A DNA stretch of 64,000 nucleotides from positions 1-64,000 of the forward strand of contig JAJXTB010000001.1 in NCBI GenBank assembly GCA_021784205.1, in the 5' to 3' direction. How positions within the stretch are numbered: the first letter of the stretch is position 1; each line of letters begins with the position of its first letter. The notes under the pieces were generated by a model. That model made no database searches. It saw only the letters and a program-made list of their open reading frames with translations, and was not told where the DNA came from. Below, piece by piece: positions 21,134 to 29,747 of the stretch. A program made the position numbers and the translations under genes. This DNA comes from Actinomycetes bacterium. GTDB lineage: Bacteria; Actinomycetota; Acidimicrobiia; Acidimicrobiales; RAAP-2.

Positions 21134-22845
21134 CGCGCACCGCCGCGCTGGGAGGGGTGCACCAGGATGTCGTCGTTGCTCACGCCGGCGGGCACCATCG
21201 GGAAGACCTTCTCGGCGCTGTCCGTGCGGAAGTCGATCACGACGGGCACGTCGTTGATGGTGTTGGCCTCGTCGATCACGTCGTTCATCTCCTTCAGGTT
21301 GGTCGCGCGCAGGCCCACGCAGCCCATCGCCTCGGCCCACTTCACGTAGTCGGGCAGGTCCGGCGAGAGGTAGACCTCGCTGTATCGCTCGTCGTAGAAC
21401 ATCTCTTGCCACTGGCGGACCATGCCGAGGTAGGCGTTGTTGAGGATCGCCACCTTGATGGGGATGCCCTCGGACCGCGCGGTCACGAGCTCCTGGGCGG
21501 TCATCTGGAAGCAGCCGTCGCCGTCGATGCACCACACGGTGCGGTCGGGTCGACCGGCCTTGGCCCCGATCGCCGCGGGCACGCCAAAGCCCATGGTTCC
21601 CGCGCCGCCGGAGTTGACCCAGGTGTTGGGCTCTTCAAAGGGCCAGTGCTGGGCGGTCCACATCTGGTGCTGGCCGACACCCGAGGCGACGATGGTCCCC
21701 GCCGGGGCGGTTCGGGCGATCGACTCGATGACGTGCTGGGGCCGCAGCGGCCCGTCCAGCTCGGGCTCGTCGTAGGTCAGGGGGTAGCTCGCCTGCCAGG
21801 ACCGGATGGCGCGCCACCAGTCGTCGAGGTTCTTCGGCCTCGCGCCCGCCTGGTCAAAGGCGCGCAGCGCCGTGGCGACGTCGGTCTGCAGGGCGACGTC
21901 GGGCCGGCGGATCTTGCCGAACTCGGCGCGGTCGATGTCGACGTGGATCACCTTCGCGTCGGGCGCGAAGGCGGTGATCTTGCCGGTGACCCGGTCGTCG
22001 AAGCGCGCGCCCAGCGTGATCAGCAGGTCCGCGCGCTGGATGGCGGTGACCGCGGCGTAGACGCCGTGCATGCCCGGCATGCCCAGGTGCTGCTCGTGCG
22101 AGTCGGGGAAGGCTCCGCGCGCCATGAGCGTGGTCACCACGGGGATGCGGGTGCGCTCGGCGAAGGCCAGCAGCTCCGCGGTCGCGCGCGACTTCAGGGT
22201 GCCCCCGCCGACGTAGAGCACGGGCCGCTCGGACGACTCGATGAGCGCCACGCAGCGCGCCACGGCCGACTCGTCGAGCTCGACCGTCGGCCGGTAGCCC
22301 GGCAGGTCGTACTCCTCGACGCCCGACGGGTACCACCACTCCATCGTGGACTGGGCGACGTCCTTGGGCACGTCGATCAGCACCGGGCCGGGCCGACCCG
22401 TGGTCGCGAGGTGGAAGGCGGCGGCCACCGCGCGCGGCAGCTCGTGGGCCGACTGCACGAGGAAGTTGTGCTTGGTGATCCCCATGGTGATGCCCGTGAT
22501 GTCGCACTCCTGGAACGCGTCCAGGCCGATGGAGCTCGTCGCGACCTGGCCGGTGATCACCACGAGGGGCGTCGAGTCCATGTGGGCGTTGGTGATCGGC
22601 GTGACGATGTTGGTCGCGCCCGGGCCGCTCGTGACCATCGCCACCCCGGCGCGCCCGGTCGCCATCGCGTAGCCCTCGGCCATGTGGCCCGCCCCCTGCT
22701 CGTGGCGCACGAGGATGTGACGGATCGACGAGTCGATCAGCGGGTCGTACACCGGCAGGATGGCGCCACCGGGCAGGCCGAATACGGTGTCCACGCCCTG
22801 CTGCTCGAGGCTCTTGATGAGGGCTTGTGCGCCAGTGAGTTCCAC
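21130..22845 (-). CDS. ilvB: Acetolactate synthase, catalytic subunit
   Basis: A ThDP-dependent enzyme of 571 residues: PYR domain with the activating glutamate E49 (LVRHEQGAGHMAEG), central FAD domain, and C-terminal PP domain with the ThDP motif running from GDGCFQMT to the double Asn of AILNN. It condenses pyruvate with pyruvate or 2-oxobutyrate. The start is GTG at 22845 with AGGA upstream. Expression should depend on the attenuator immediately upstream. Confidence 0.97.
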   Translation of the reverse strand: MELTGAQALIKSLEQQGVDTVFGLPGGAILPVYDPLIDSSIRHILVRHEQGAGHMAEGYAMATGRAGVAMVTSGPGATNIVTPITNAHMDSTPLVVITGQVATSSIGLDAFQECDITGITMGITKHNFLVQSAHELPRAVAAAFHLATTGRPGPVLIDVPKDVAQSTMEWWYPSGVEEYDLPGYRPTVELDESAVARCVALIESSERPVLYVGGGTLKSRATAELLAFAERTRIPVVTTLMARGAFPDSHEQHLGMPGMHGVYAAVTAIQRADLLITLGARFDDRVTGKITAFAPDAKVIHVDIDRAEFGKIRRPDVALQTDVATALRAFDQAGARPKNLDDWWRAIRSWQASYPLTYDEPELDGPLRPQHVIESIARTAPAGTIVASGVGQHQMWTAQHWPFEEPNTWVNSGGAGTMGFGVPAAIGAKAGRPDRTVWCIDGDGCFQMTAQELVTARSEGIPIKVAILNNAYLGMVRQWQEMFYDERYSEVYLSPDLPDYVKWAEAMGCVGLRATNLKEMNDVIDEANTINDVPVVIDFRTDSAEKVFPMVPAGVSNDDILVHPSQRGGAR

Positions 22846-22869
22846 AATTCCTACTTCCGTCGATATAAA

Positions 22870-22894
22870 GAAAAAAGCCTCCCGATTGGGAGGC
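22870..22894 (-). terminator. ilvB attenuator terminator
   Basis: On the minus strand GCCTCCC-AATC-GGGAGGC is followed by TTTTTTC. This strong intrinsic terminator stands between the leader-peptide stop and the ilvB start, the expected place for an attenuator. Confidence 0.9.
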
Positions 22895-22896
22895 TT

Positions 22897-22924
22897 CCGG
22901 TGAACGCGTATACGTGACTACCGG
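22897..22924 (-). promoter_or_regulatory. Leader hairpin of ilvB attenuator
   Basis: CCGGT (22924-22920) can pair with ACCGG (22901-22897); the 18-nt interior contains the palindrome CGTATACG. The element spans the leader stop codon at 22918-22920, so a ribosome at the stop or stalled upstream would change its folding. This is a candidate pause or antiterminator element, weaker than the terminator call. Confidence 0.5.
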
Positions 22925-22968
22925 TGCCTATCCCCTACTACTACCAGAATCAGGCGGCCCGTGGTCAC
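22918..22968 (-). CDS. ilvB leader peptide (attenuator)
   Basis: A 16-residue frame, MTTGRLILVVVGDRHR, runs from GTG to TAG. Codons 6-11 are Leu-Ile-Leu-Val-Val-Val, so the leader reads all three branched-chain amino acids, just before a hairpin and an intrinsic terminator. Scarcity of any of the charged tRNAs should favour read-through into ilvB-ilvN-ilvC. No ribosome-binding site is present; a TAGATT hexamer ends 5 nt before the GTG, so the transcript is probably leaderless. Confidence 0.87.
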   Translation of the reverse strand: MTTGRLILVVVGDRHR

Positions 22969-22973
22969 GGGAC

Positions 22974-23003
22974 AATCTAAGCACACCGGCGACAGGGGCA
23001 CAA
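22974..23003 (-). promoter_or_regulatory. Promoter of the ilvB leader
   Basis: Minus-strand TTGTGC (23003-22998), an 18-nt spacer and TAGATT (22979-22974) form a plausible promoter in the gap after ilvD. This gives ilvBNC its own attenuated promoter instead of relying on read-through from ilvD. Confidence 0.55.
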
Positions 23004-23041
23004 GACAGGGGCCGGGCCGGACCGCGACGACGCGTCGCGAC

Positions 23042-23056
23042 CCGGCTCGAAGCCGG
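23042..23056 (-). terminator. GC-rich hairpin after ilvD
   Basis: CCGGCT and AGCCGG form a short hairpin just after the ilvD stop, with further GC-rich inverted repeats to about 23015. There is no T run, so this is at best a weak or factor-assisted terminator. Confidence 0.3.
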
Positions 23057-23060
23057 TCAC

Positions 23061-24740
23061 CTAGCGTGTCGTGACGGCGCCGGTCTCGGCGCCCTGGACG
23101 AGGCGCGCGAACTTCTCGAGGACCCCGGTCGTGTAGCGCGGCACGAAGGGCGTTCGCCGTGCGGCGCGCTCGGCGAGCACCGCGTCGTCGACAAGGAGAT
23201 CGATTGAGTTGGTCGTGACGTCGATCGCGATCACGTCGCCGTCCTCGACGAGTCCGATCGGCCCGCCGTCGAGGGCCTCGGGCGCCACGTGGCCCACGCA
23301 GAAGCCGTGCGTGCCGCCGCTGAAGCGCCCGTCGGTGACGAGCGCGGAGTCGCTGCCGCGGCCCACGCCCTTCATGGCGCCGGTGACGGCGAGCATCTCG
23401 CGCATGCCGGGACCGGACTTGGGTCCCTCGTAGCGGATCACGACCACGGTCTCGGGCTGGATCTCACCCGCGAGGATCGCGGTCATCGCCGCGTCCTCGC
23501 CGTCAAAGACCCGCGCGGAGCCGCGGAAGTGCAGGTTGTCGATGCCGGCGACCTTCACCACGGCGCCCTTGGGCGCGAGCGAGCCGCGCAGCACCGCGAT
23601 GCCGCCGCGGTCGTGGATCGGGTCGTCGATGCCGTGGACCACGTCGCCGTCGGGCTTGCGGGCCGCGAAGGCCGCCAGACTCTCGGCCATGGTCTGGCCC
23701 GACACCGTCATCACGTCACCGTGCAGCAGGCCGCGCTCGAGCAGGTGCGCCAGCACCACGGGCACCCCGCCGATCTGGTCGATGTCACTCATGTGGTACT
23801 TGCCGTGGGGCTTGGTGTCGGCGATGTGGGGCACGCGCGCCGCGATCGTGTTGAAGTCGTCGAGCTCGAGGGGCACGCGCGCCTCGTGGGCGATGGCGAG
23901 CAGGTGCAGCACCGCGTTCGTCGAGCCGCCGAGGGCCATGACCACGGCGATGGCGTTCTCGAAGGCCTCGCGGGTCATGATCTGGCGGGCCGTGATCCCC
24001 CGGTCGAGCAGGTTGACGACGGCCAGGCCCGAGTCGTAGGCGTACTGGTCGCGCCGGGGGTCGATCGAGGGGACGCTGGCACTGCCGAGCAGCGACATGC
24101 CGATCGCCTCGCCGACACTCGCCATGGTGTTGGCCGTGAACATCCCCGCGCAGCTGCCCTCGCCGGGACAGGCCGCGAGCTCCACGTCGCGCAGCTCGTC
24201 GTCGCTCATCGAACCGACGGCGTTGGCGCCGACCGCCTCGAAGACCGAGGTGATGTCGAGGGACTGGCCGTGCAGGTGGCCGGGCATGATCGTGCCGCCG
24301 TAGAGGAAGACCGCGGGCACGTCCAAGCGCGCCGCCGCCATCAGCATCCCGGGCAGCGACTTGTCACAGCCCGCGAAGGTCACGAGCGCGTCGAAGCGCT
24401 CGGCGTGCATCACGGTCTCGACCGAGTCGGCGATGACCTCGCGCGAGACCAGCGAGGCGCGCATCCCCTCGTGGCCCATCGAAATGCCGTCCGAGACCGC
24501 GATCGTGACGAACTCGAAGGGCACGGCCCCCGCGTCGCGCACGGCGACCTTGGCGCGCTTGGCCAGCCGGTCGAGCGGCAGGTTGCAGGGCGTCACTTCG
24601 TTCCAGCTCGAGGCCACGCCGATCTGGGCCTTGGCCATGTCGTCGTCGCCCATCCCCATGGCGCGCAGCATCGCGCGCGCGGGCGCGCGGCCCTTGCCGA
24701 GGGTGACGTCGGTGCTTCGCGGGGTGGGGTGGGTCGTCAT
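23061..24740 (-). CDS. ilvD: Dihydroxy-acid dehydratase
   Basis: An Fe-S dehydratase of 559 residues that makes the 2-oxo acids of valine and isoleucine synthesis. Cluster ligands are visible at C52 (TPCNLPLD), C125 ([11 protein letters not shown]) and C197 ([14 protein letters not shown]), the spacing of the [2Fe-2S] type. The C-terminus contains [19 protein letters not shown]. The ATG at 24740 has no ribosome-binding site; TAGACT (24752-24747) ends 6 nt before it, so a leaderless mRNA is predicted. Confidence 0.97.
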   Translation of the reverse strand: MTTHPTPRSTDVTLGKGRAPARAMLRAMGMGDDDMAKAQIGVASSWNEVTPCNLPLDRLAKRAKVAVRDAGAVPFEFVTIAVSDGISMGHEGMRASLVSREVIADSVETVMHAERFDALVTFAGCDKSLPGMLMAAARLDVPAVFLYGGTIMPGHLHGQSLDITSVFEAVGANAVGSMSDDELRDVELAACPGEGSCAGMFTANTMASVGEAIGMSLLGSASVPSIDPRRDQYAYDSGLAVVNLLDRGITARQIMTREAFENAIAVVMALGGSTNAVLHLLAIAHEARVPLELDDFNTIAARVPHIADTKPHGKYHMSDIDQIGGVPVVLAHLLERGLLHGDVMTVSGQTMAESLAAFAARKPDGDVVHGIDDPIHDRGGIAVLRGSLAPKGAVVKVAGIDNLHFRGSARVFDGEDAAMTAILAGEIQPETVVVIRYEGPKSGPGMREMLAVTGAMKGVGRGSDSALVTDGRFSGGTHGFCVGHVAPEALDGGPIGLVEDGDVIAIDVTTNSIDLLVDDAVLAERAARRTPFVPRYTTGVLEKFARLVQGAETGAVTTR

Positions 24741-24746
24741 GGTGGC

Positions 24747-24752
24747 AGTCTA
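24747..24752 (-). promoter_or_regulatory. -10 element of ilvD (leaderless)
   Basis: TAGACT, the same hexamer as at the leuA leader, stands 6 nt before the ilvD ATG. There is no purine-rich box between hexamer and start, so the transcript should begin at the start codon. Confidence 0.6.
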
Positions 24753-24769
24753 CGAAATGCGCTGACCGC

Positions 24770-25792
24770 TCACCCACCCGGTGCGTAGAGGTTCACCGTC
24801 TCGCCGGGGCCGAGCAGCTCGATCCAGGTCTGTCCCGGCCGCAGCGCGATGACCTTGCCCGTCGACGTGCGATACGCCGTCGCCCGGGCGACGCCCGAGC
24901 GGAACCACGAGCCGCGGATCAGTCGCCCGTCGGTGAGCACCATGGCCGGGCCGTGGCCCATGAGGTCCGCCTCGGCTCCCATCGCACCGACGCCGCCGAT
25001 GTAGTTGACCTGCATCACGATCACGTTGACCGGCGAGACGCGCGCGCCGCTCGCGGTGACGTCCGGCTGACCGAAGATCCACCGGTCCCACGAGCCGGTC
25101 CGGGCGTTCCAGTCGTAGTGCACGGCGTAGCCCGCGGGGAAGTTCACGGTGAAGGACCCGACGGGGGCCCCGCGCGGCGGGGCGTCCGTGGCGACGTAGG
25201 TGAAGATCGGGTGCGGGGGCGTCGGCCGCCCGGCCATCGCCATCAGTTTGATCGGGTCGAGCAGGAGGTTGTGGGGCGCGTAGCGCGCGGGGTCGCGGTA
25301 CATCGCCGAACCGGCCGTCGCCTCGTCGTAGCGCTTCACCGGGGCGGTCGCGATGCTCGCGAGCGCGTAGGCCGCGCCGCCGGAGAAGGCGAAGAGCCCC
25401 TTCAGCGGGAAGACGATCTCGCGGTCCGTGCGCCGCACCGACCGCACCGGGCCCACGACCGGCGGCAGGTGCGAGTTGAACACGGCCGCCAGGCGCGTGA
25501 TGCCGCCCTCGACGATCTCTTCGTAGACGACGTCCGCCTCGTTGATGCCGAACTGCGGATGGGCGAGCGGGGTGTTGTCGATCTTGACCGTCAGCGCCGA
25601 GCGTCGCATCGACGCCGCCGTCGGGTCGGGCAGTCCCGTCAGGGGCGCCAGTCGACGGTGCCGCGCGAGGGCCGTCGGGTGCAGCCGCGCGTGGCCCGGC
25701 CGCGTCAGCGCCGCGCCGAGGGGCGGTGCGAACGACAGGGTGGCCGCGAGCACCAGGGCCAGCGGCCGGTACCGGGACGACCGCGCCCGCAT
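24770..25792 (-). CDS. Exported DUF3048-type protein (YerB-like)
   Basis: A 340-residue protein with an N-terminal signal or anchor (about residues 8-28, PLALVLAATLSFAPPLGAAL). It then shows the DUF3048 pattern: PLTGLPDP, VKIDNTPLAHPQFGINEADVVYEE, VEGGITRLAAVFNS, VVGPVRSVR. There is no clear lipobox cysteine, unlike Bacillus YerB. The domain is common in Gram-positive envelopes but its biochemical role is unknown. It starts 4 bp after gatB's stop and may belong to the gat transcript. Confidence 0.8.
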   Translation of the reverse strand: MRARSSRYRPLALVLAATLSFAPPLGAALTRPGHARLHPTALARHRRLAPLTGLPDPTAASMRRSALTVKIDNTPLAHPQFGINEADVVYEEIVEGGITRLAAVFNSHLPPVVGPVRSVRRTDREIVFPLKGLFAFSGGAAYALASIATAPVKRYDEATAGSAMYRDPARYAPHNLLLDPIKLMAMAGRPTPPHPIFTYVATDAPPRGAPVGSFTVNFPAGYAVHYDWNARTGSWDRWIFGQPDVTASGARVSPVNVIVMQVNYIGGVGAMGAEADLMGHGPAMVLTDGRLIRGSWFRSGVARATAYRTSTGKVIALRPGQTWIELLGPGETVNLYAPGG

Positions 25793-25795
25793 GGC

Positions 25796-27223
25796 CTAGC
25801 GCCGAGCGTGCAGCTCGGCGATGACCGCCTTGCCGTTGGCTCGGCCCTTCGTCTCACGCATCACCAGCCCGATGAAGAACTGAGCCAGCTTGTCGTCGCC
25901 ATCGCGAAAGCGCGACCACTCGTCGGGGTTGGCGTCGATCAGCGCCGAGACGATGCCGCCGAGCGAGTCGGCCGAGAGCTGTTCGAAGCCGCGGGCCGCG
26001 GCGACGGCGCGCGGCTCGCCGCCCGAGGCCAGGAGGTCGGCGAGGATCGTCTTGGCCTGGGTCGCGGAGAGCTGGCCACCGGCCTCCATGGCGACGGTCG
26101 CCACGAAGGCGTCCTCGGACAACTTCGAGACGTCGCCCGCGGCCGCGAGTTCGTTGGCCACGCGCGCGAGCGCCACGGCCACGTCGCCCCCGGCCGCGTG
26201 GGTCGCGTGGACGAAGCGCTCGAGTCCGAGGTCGATGACGACGTCGATCGCGTCGCGCTGGGCGTCGCTCACCTCGCCGAGCAGCGCGACCACCGCGGCG
26301 CGGCGCTCGGCCGGCATCGGCCCGAGCGCGTCGGCCACGCGCTGCTGCCACGCTGCGCTCGGCGCCAGATCCACGAGGTCAGGCTCGCGGAAGTAGCGGT
26401 AGTCCTCGGCTTCTTCCTTCACGCGCATCGTCGACGTCGCCCCGACGGTCTCGTCCCAGTGGCGGGTCTCCTGGCGAACGACCCCGCCGCTTTCGATGAG
26501 CTTGACCTGGCGCTGCGCCTCGAACTCGATCGCGCGGTGCAGGCTACGCAGCGAGTTCAGGTTCTTGATCTCACAGCGCGTGCCGAACGGCTCGCCGCTG
26601 TGGCGCACCGAGACGTTGGCGTCGATGCGCATCGACCCCTCCTCCATCCGGCCGTCGGAGGCGCCCGTCGCGATCAGCACCGCGCGCAGTTCGCTGGCGT
26701 AGAGCCGGGCCTGGGCGGCCGAGCGGATGTCGGGGCCCGAGACGATCTCGACCAGCGGCACGCCGGACCGGTTGTAGTCCACCAGCGAGCGGTCGGCGCC
26801 GTGGATCCGTCCGCTCACGCCCAGGTGCGTCGACTTGCCCGTGTCCTCTTCGAGGTGTGCGCGCTCGATGCGCACCCGCGACCCGTCGGGCAGGTCAAGG
26901 TAGCCCCCCGAGTTGATCGGCAGGTCGTACTGAGAGATCTGGAAGTCCTTGGGCATGTCGGGATAGAAGTAGTTCTTGCGGTGAAAGGTCGACGGCGCGA
27001 TCGTGGCGTGCAGCGCCATGCCGATCGCCATCGCCATCGATACGGCACGCTCGTTCAGCACGGGCAGCGACCCCGGCAGGCCGAGGCAGACCGGACAGAC
27101 GTTCGTGTTCGCCTCGGCGCCAAAGACGTTCGCGCACCCGCAGAACATCTTGGTGGCCGTTCGCAGTTCGGTGTGGACCTCGAGGCCCACCACCATCTCC
27201 CAGCCCTCAGGCAACGCCATCAT
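25796..27223 (-). CDS. gatB: Asp/Glu-tRNA amidotransferase subunit B
   Basis: The 475-residue tRNA-binding and kinase subunit of GatCAB, which converts misacylated Asp-tRNA(Asn) or Glu-tRNA(Gln) to the amides. Family marks are GLEVHTEL, the zinc-site cysteines C-G-C..CPVCLG near residues 28-47, YFYPDMPKDFQISQYDLPI, and a C-terminal YqeY/tail domain. ATG 27223 overlaps gatA's stop (ATGA); a second ATG follows directly. Confidence 0.96.
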   Translation of the reverse strand: MMALPEGWEMVVGLEVHTELRTATKMFCGCANVFGAEANTNVCPVCLGLPGSLPVLNERAVSMAMAIGMALHATIAPSTFHRKNYFYPDMPKDFQISQYDLPINSGGYLDLPDGSRVRIERAHLEEDTGKSTHLGVSGRIHGADRSLVDYNRSGVPLVEIVSGPDIRSAAQARLYASELRAVLIATGASDGRMEEGSMRIDANVSVRHSGEPFGTRCEIKNLNSLRSLHRAIEFEAQRQVKLIESGGVVRQETRHWDETVGATSTMRVKEEAEDYRYFREPDLVDLAPSAAWQQRVADALGPMPAERRAAVVALLGEVSDAQRDAIDVVIDLGLERFVHATHAAGGDVAVALARVANELAAAGDVSKLSEDAFVATVAMEAGGQLSATQAKTILADLLASGGEPRAVAAARGFEQLSADSLGGIVSALIDANPDEWSRFRDGDDKLAQFFIGLVMRETKGRANGKAVIAELHARR

Positions 27224-28638
27224 CCACGCTCCGCGTCTTCGAGCACTTTCGCCGCGGCGAGGAGTCTGGCCTCGCTGCGGCCCGGTCCGAGCAGTTGCAC
27301 CCCGGTCGGCAGGTCGGCCTCGCCCCGACCGAAGGGGACCGAGAGGGCCGCCTCGCCCGCGAGGTTGGTCGGGATCGTGAACACGTCCGAGAGGTACATG
27401 GCCATCGGGTCGTTGGTCTTGGAGCCGAAGGTGAAGGCGACCGACGGCGTCGTCGCCCCGAGGAGCATGTCGACGTCCCGGTAGGCGCGCCTAAAGGCGT
27501 CGCGCATCTGCGTGCGCACCTTGAGCGCCTGACCGTAGTAGGCGTCGTAGTACCCCGCCGAGAGCGCGTAGGTCCCGAGCATGATCCGCCGCTTCACCTC
27601 GGCGCCGAATCCCGCGGTGCGCGTGGCCTCGTTCATGGCCGTGACGTCCTCGTCGTTGATGCGCAACCCGTAGCGCACGCCGTCGTAGCGGGCGAGGTTG
27701 CTCGACGCCTCCGCCGGCGCGATCAGGTAGTAGGCGCTCAGTCCCAGGTGCAGTTCGGGGATGGACAGCTCGACGACGGTGGCGCCGGCGGCCTCGAGCA
27801 CCGAGGCGGCACGGCGCACCGAGGCGACGATCGCCTCGTCGGCGCCATCGAGCAGCTCGCGCACGAGGCCGATTCGCCGACCGGCGACGCCGTCGCCGAG
27901 GTGCGCGACCAGGCTCGGGGCCGGCTCGGGCAGTGAGGTCGAGTCCATCGGGTCGTGCCCCGCGATCACCTCGAGCAACAGGGCCGCGTCGGCGACGTCG
28001 GTCGCGAAGGGCCCGATCTGATCGAGGGAGCTCGCGAAGGCGATGAGCCCGTAGCGCGAGACCAGCCCGTAGGTGGGCTTCACCCCGACGATCCCGCACA
28101 GCGCGGCGGGCTGGCGGATCGACCCGCCGGTGTCGCTGCCGAGCGCGAGCGGTGTCATCGCCGCGGCGACCGCCGCCGCCGAGCCGCCCGACGAACCGCC
28201 CGGCACCCGACTCGGGTCGAGCGGGTTGCGGGTCGGGCCGAAGGCCGACGTCTCAGTGGACGAGCCCATCGCGAACTCGTCGAGGTTGGTCTTGCCCATC
28301 GGAACGGCGCCCGCGTCAAGGAGCCGCTCCACCACCGTGGCGCTGTAGGGCGGGCGCCAGCCCTCGAGGATCCGCGAGGAGCAGGTGGTCGGGATCCCGA
28401 CCTGGCACAGGTTGTCCTTCAGGGCGATCGGCACGCCGGCCAGTCGCCCCGGGTCCTCGCCGCGCGCGACTGCGTCGTCCACGCGCGCCGCCGTCGCCAG
28501 CGCCCCGTCCTCGTCGACGTGCAAGAACACGTTCAGTTCCTCGTTGCGGGCGCGAATGGCGCGCAGCGACTCTTCGGCGAGCGCCGTCGCGGCGATCTCG
28601 CCGCGTCGCACGCGCTCGGCCATGGTGGTCGCGTTCAC
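27220..28638 (-). CDS. gatA: Asp/Glu-tRNA amidotransferase subunit A
   Basis: Amidase-signature subunit of 472 residues that releases ammonia from glutamine for GatB. The Ser-cisSer-Lys triad is present as K74 (ALKDN), S149 (GGSSGGSAA) and S173 (DTGGSIRQP), each shifted by exactly five from the S. aureus enzyme. The GTG at 28638 overlaps gatC's stop (GTGA) and follows GGGGGAGGAG; this start is preferred over a much longer open frame that runs through gatC. Confidence 0.96.
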   Translation of the reverse strand: MNATTMAERVRRGEIAATALAEESLRAIRARNEELNVFLHVDEDGALATAARVDDAVARGEDPGRLAGVPIALKDNLCQVGIPTTCSSRILEGWRPPYSATVVERLLDAGAVPMGKTNLDEFAMGSSTETSAFGPTRNPLDPSRVPGGSSGGSAAAVAAAMTPLALGSDTGGSIRQPAALCGIVGVKPTYGLVSRYGLIAFASSLDQIGPFATDVADAALLLEVIAGHDPMDSTSLPEPAPSLVAHLGDGVAGRRIGLVRELLDGADEAIVASVRRAASVLEAAGATVVELSIPELHLGLSAYYLIAPAEASSNLARYDGVRYGLRINDEDVTAMNEATRTAGFGAEVKRRIMLGTYALSAGYYDAYYGQALKVRTQMRDAFRRAYRDVDMLLGATTPSVAFTFGSKTNDPMAMYLSDVFTIPTNLAGEAALSVPFGRGEADLPTGVQLLGPGRSEARLLAAAKVLEDAERG

Positions 28639-28934
28639 GACTCCTCCCCCATGATCCGCGGCACGGCGAAGCAGCCGTCCTCGGCGTCGGGGGCCGCGGC
28701 GAGCACGGCGTCCCGGTCGAGGCTGGGGCGCACGACGTCCTCGCGCACCACGTTGATCAGGTCGTAGGGGTGGGCCGTCGCGACGACGCCCGTGAGGTCG
28801 AGGCTCTGCATGTCGGCCGCGTGGTCGAGGATCCGTGCGAGCTGCACGGTGAACAGGTCGAGCTCCTCGTCGCTCAGCCGCAGTCGGGCCAGTTTGGCCA
28901 CGTGGGCGACCTCGGCCCGGGTGAGCCCGCTCAC
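28635..28934 (-). CDS. gatC: Asp/Glu-tRNA amidotransferase subunit C
   Basis: A 99-residue GatC that stabilises the GatA-GatB interface: VAHVAKLARLRLSDEEL at the N-terminus and VRPSLDRDAVLAAAPDAEDGCFAVPRI in the tail, both typical. It starts at GTG 28934, overlapping the stop of the upstream esterase by 4 bp, and overlaps gatA by 4 bp. Gene order gatC-gatA-gatB with coupled starts fits a three-subunit complex. Confidence 0.95.
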   Translation of the reverse strand: MSGLTRAEVAHVAKLARLRLSDEELDLFTVQLARILDHAADMQSLDLTGVVATAHPYDLINVVREDVVRPSLDRDAVLAAAPDAEDGCFAVPRIMGEES

Positions 28935-29683
28935 GAGGCCACGACCGAGCGGATGAAGTCGCGCGCGAGCGACTCCACGAGGGTCTGGTCGTTGTCGATC
29001 GTCGCGACGTGGTACGAATTCTCCAGCCAGACCCGTTCGATGGGCCCGCGCACGCGCGCCATGAGGTCATCGCCGTTGTCGGGGGTGACGATGTGGTCTT
29101 CGCGACTCGAGAGCAGCAGGCTCGGCGCCTCGATCGCGTCGAGGGTTTCGTAGACCTCAGCGATCCCGTCGAAGAGACTCTTCGCGCACGCCAGGGGCGT
29201 CGCGTCATAGCTGAGCTCGGTGACCCCTTCGCGCTTCACGTCCGATCCGATGGCGTCGATGGTCTCCAGGCCGGCGTCGAGGAGCTGGTTGAGTCCGTCG
29301 ATCATCTCGGGTGCGGGTGGCTTGACCAGCGGGTTGATGAGCACGAGTGCGCCCACGTCGCGCCGCTGCGCGACAAAGGCGCTCAGTCCGCCACCCATCG
29401 ACAGGCCCACGACCGCGACGCGCGTGGTGCGCCGGGCCAGGTCGTCGAAGGCGGCCAGGGCCGCGCCCGTCCAGTCCGGCCAGCCCGTGGTCATCATGTC
29501 GGCGACCGACGTGCCGTGACCGGGCAGGCGCGGGAGCGAGACCGTGAAGCCGTCGCTGGCCAGGAACTCGGCGAGCGGGCGCATCGACGTGGGATTGCCG
29601 GTGAAGCCGTGCAACACGAGGACGCCCGTGTCGCCACCGGCGGCCTCGAAGGGCTCGCAGCCCGGGAGTATGGCAGTCGTCAT
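28931..29683 (-). CDS. Alpha/beta-hydrolase (carboxylesterase/monoacylglycerol-lipase-like)
   Basis: A 250-residue Est30-like hydrolase: LHGFTGNPTSMRPLAEFLA oxyanion region, nucleophile elbow GLSMGGGLSAF, acid in SSREDHIVTPDN, and histidine in ENSYHVATID. It should hydrolyse short carboxyl esters or acylglycerols; the substrate is unknown. It heads the gatCAB run through a GTGA overlap. TAGTCT (29696-29691) ends 7 nt before the ATG with no ribosome-binding site, so it probably carries the leaderless promoter for the gat genes as well. Confidence 0.88.
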   Translation of the reverse strand: MTTAILPGCEPFEAAGGDTGVLVLHGFTGNPTSMRPLAEFLASDGFTVSLPRLPGHGTSVADMMTTGWPDWTGAALAAFDDLARRTTRVAVVGLSMGGGLSAFVAQRRDVGALVLINPLVKPPAPEMIDGLNQLLDAGLETIDAIGSDVKREGVTELSYDATPLACAKSLFDGIAEVYETLDAIEAPSLLLSSREDHIVTPDNGDDLMARVRGPIERVWLENSYHVATIDNDQTLVESLARDFIRSVVAS

Positions 29684-29701
29684 GGCTCACAGACTACCGG
29701 C

Positions 29702-29741
29702 CGGGCCGCGACCGGCCCGAGGCGCGGCCGGTCGCGGCCCG
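29702..29741 (-). terminator. Strong GC-rich hairpin after the SDR gene
   Basis: A perfect 16-bp stem (29702-29717 with 29726-29741, 8-nt loop) sits just downstream of the SDR stop and upstream of the esterase promoter. No U tract follows on the minus strand, so termination rests on stem strength and position. Confidence 0.6.
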
Positions 29742-29747
29742 TGCCGA

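Noticed and set aside
20579..21535. Extended ilvN reading frame starting at 21535
   Set aside because: The first 134 codons lie inside ilvB in another frame and are Arg-rich; the ATG at 21133 overlapping the ilvB stop begins the true ACT domain.
23010..23060. GC-rich inverted repeats after ilvD as a regulatory RNA
   Set aside because: Short imperfect stems with no conserved motif and no U tract; best left as a weak terminator candidate.
24953..27484. Very long plus-strand open frame (843 codons) opposite gatB and the DUF3048 gene
   Set aside because: It is the antisense shadow of GC-rich coding sequence; composition is Arg/Gly/His-rich with no family motif, and the opposite strand carries confident genes.
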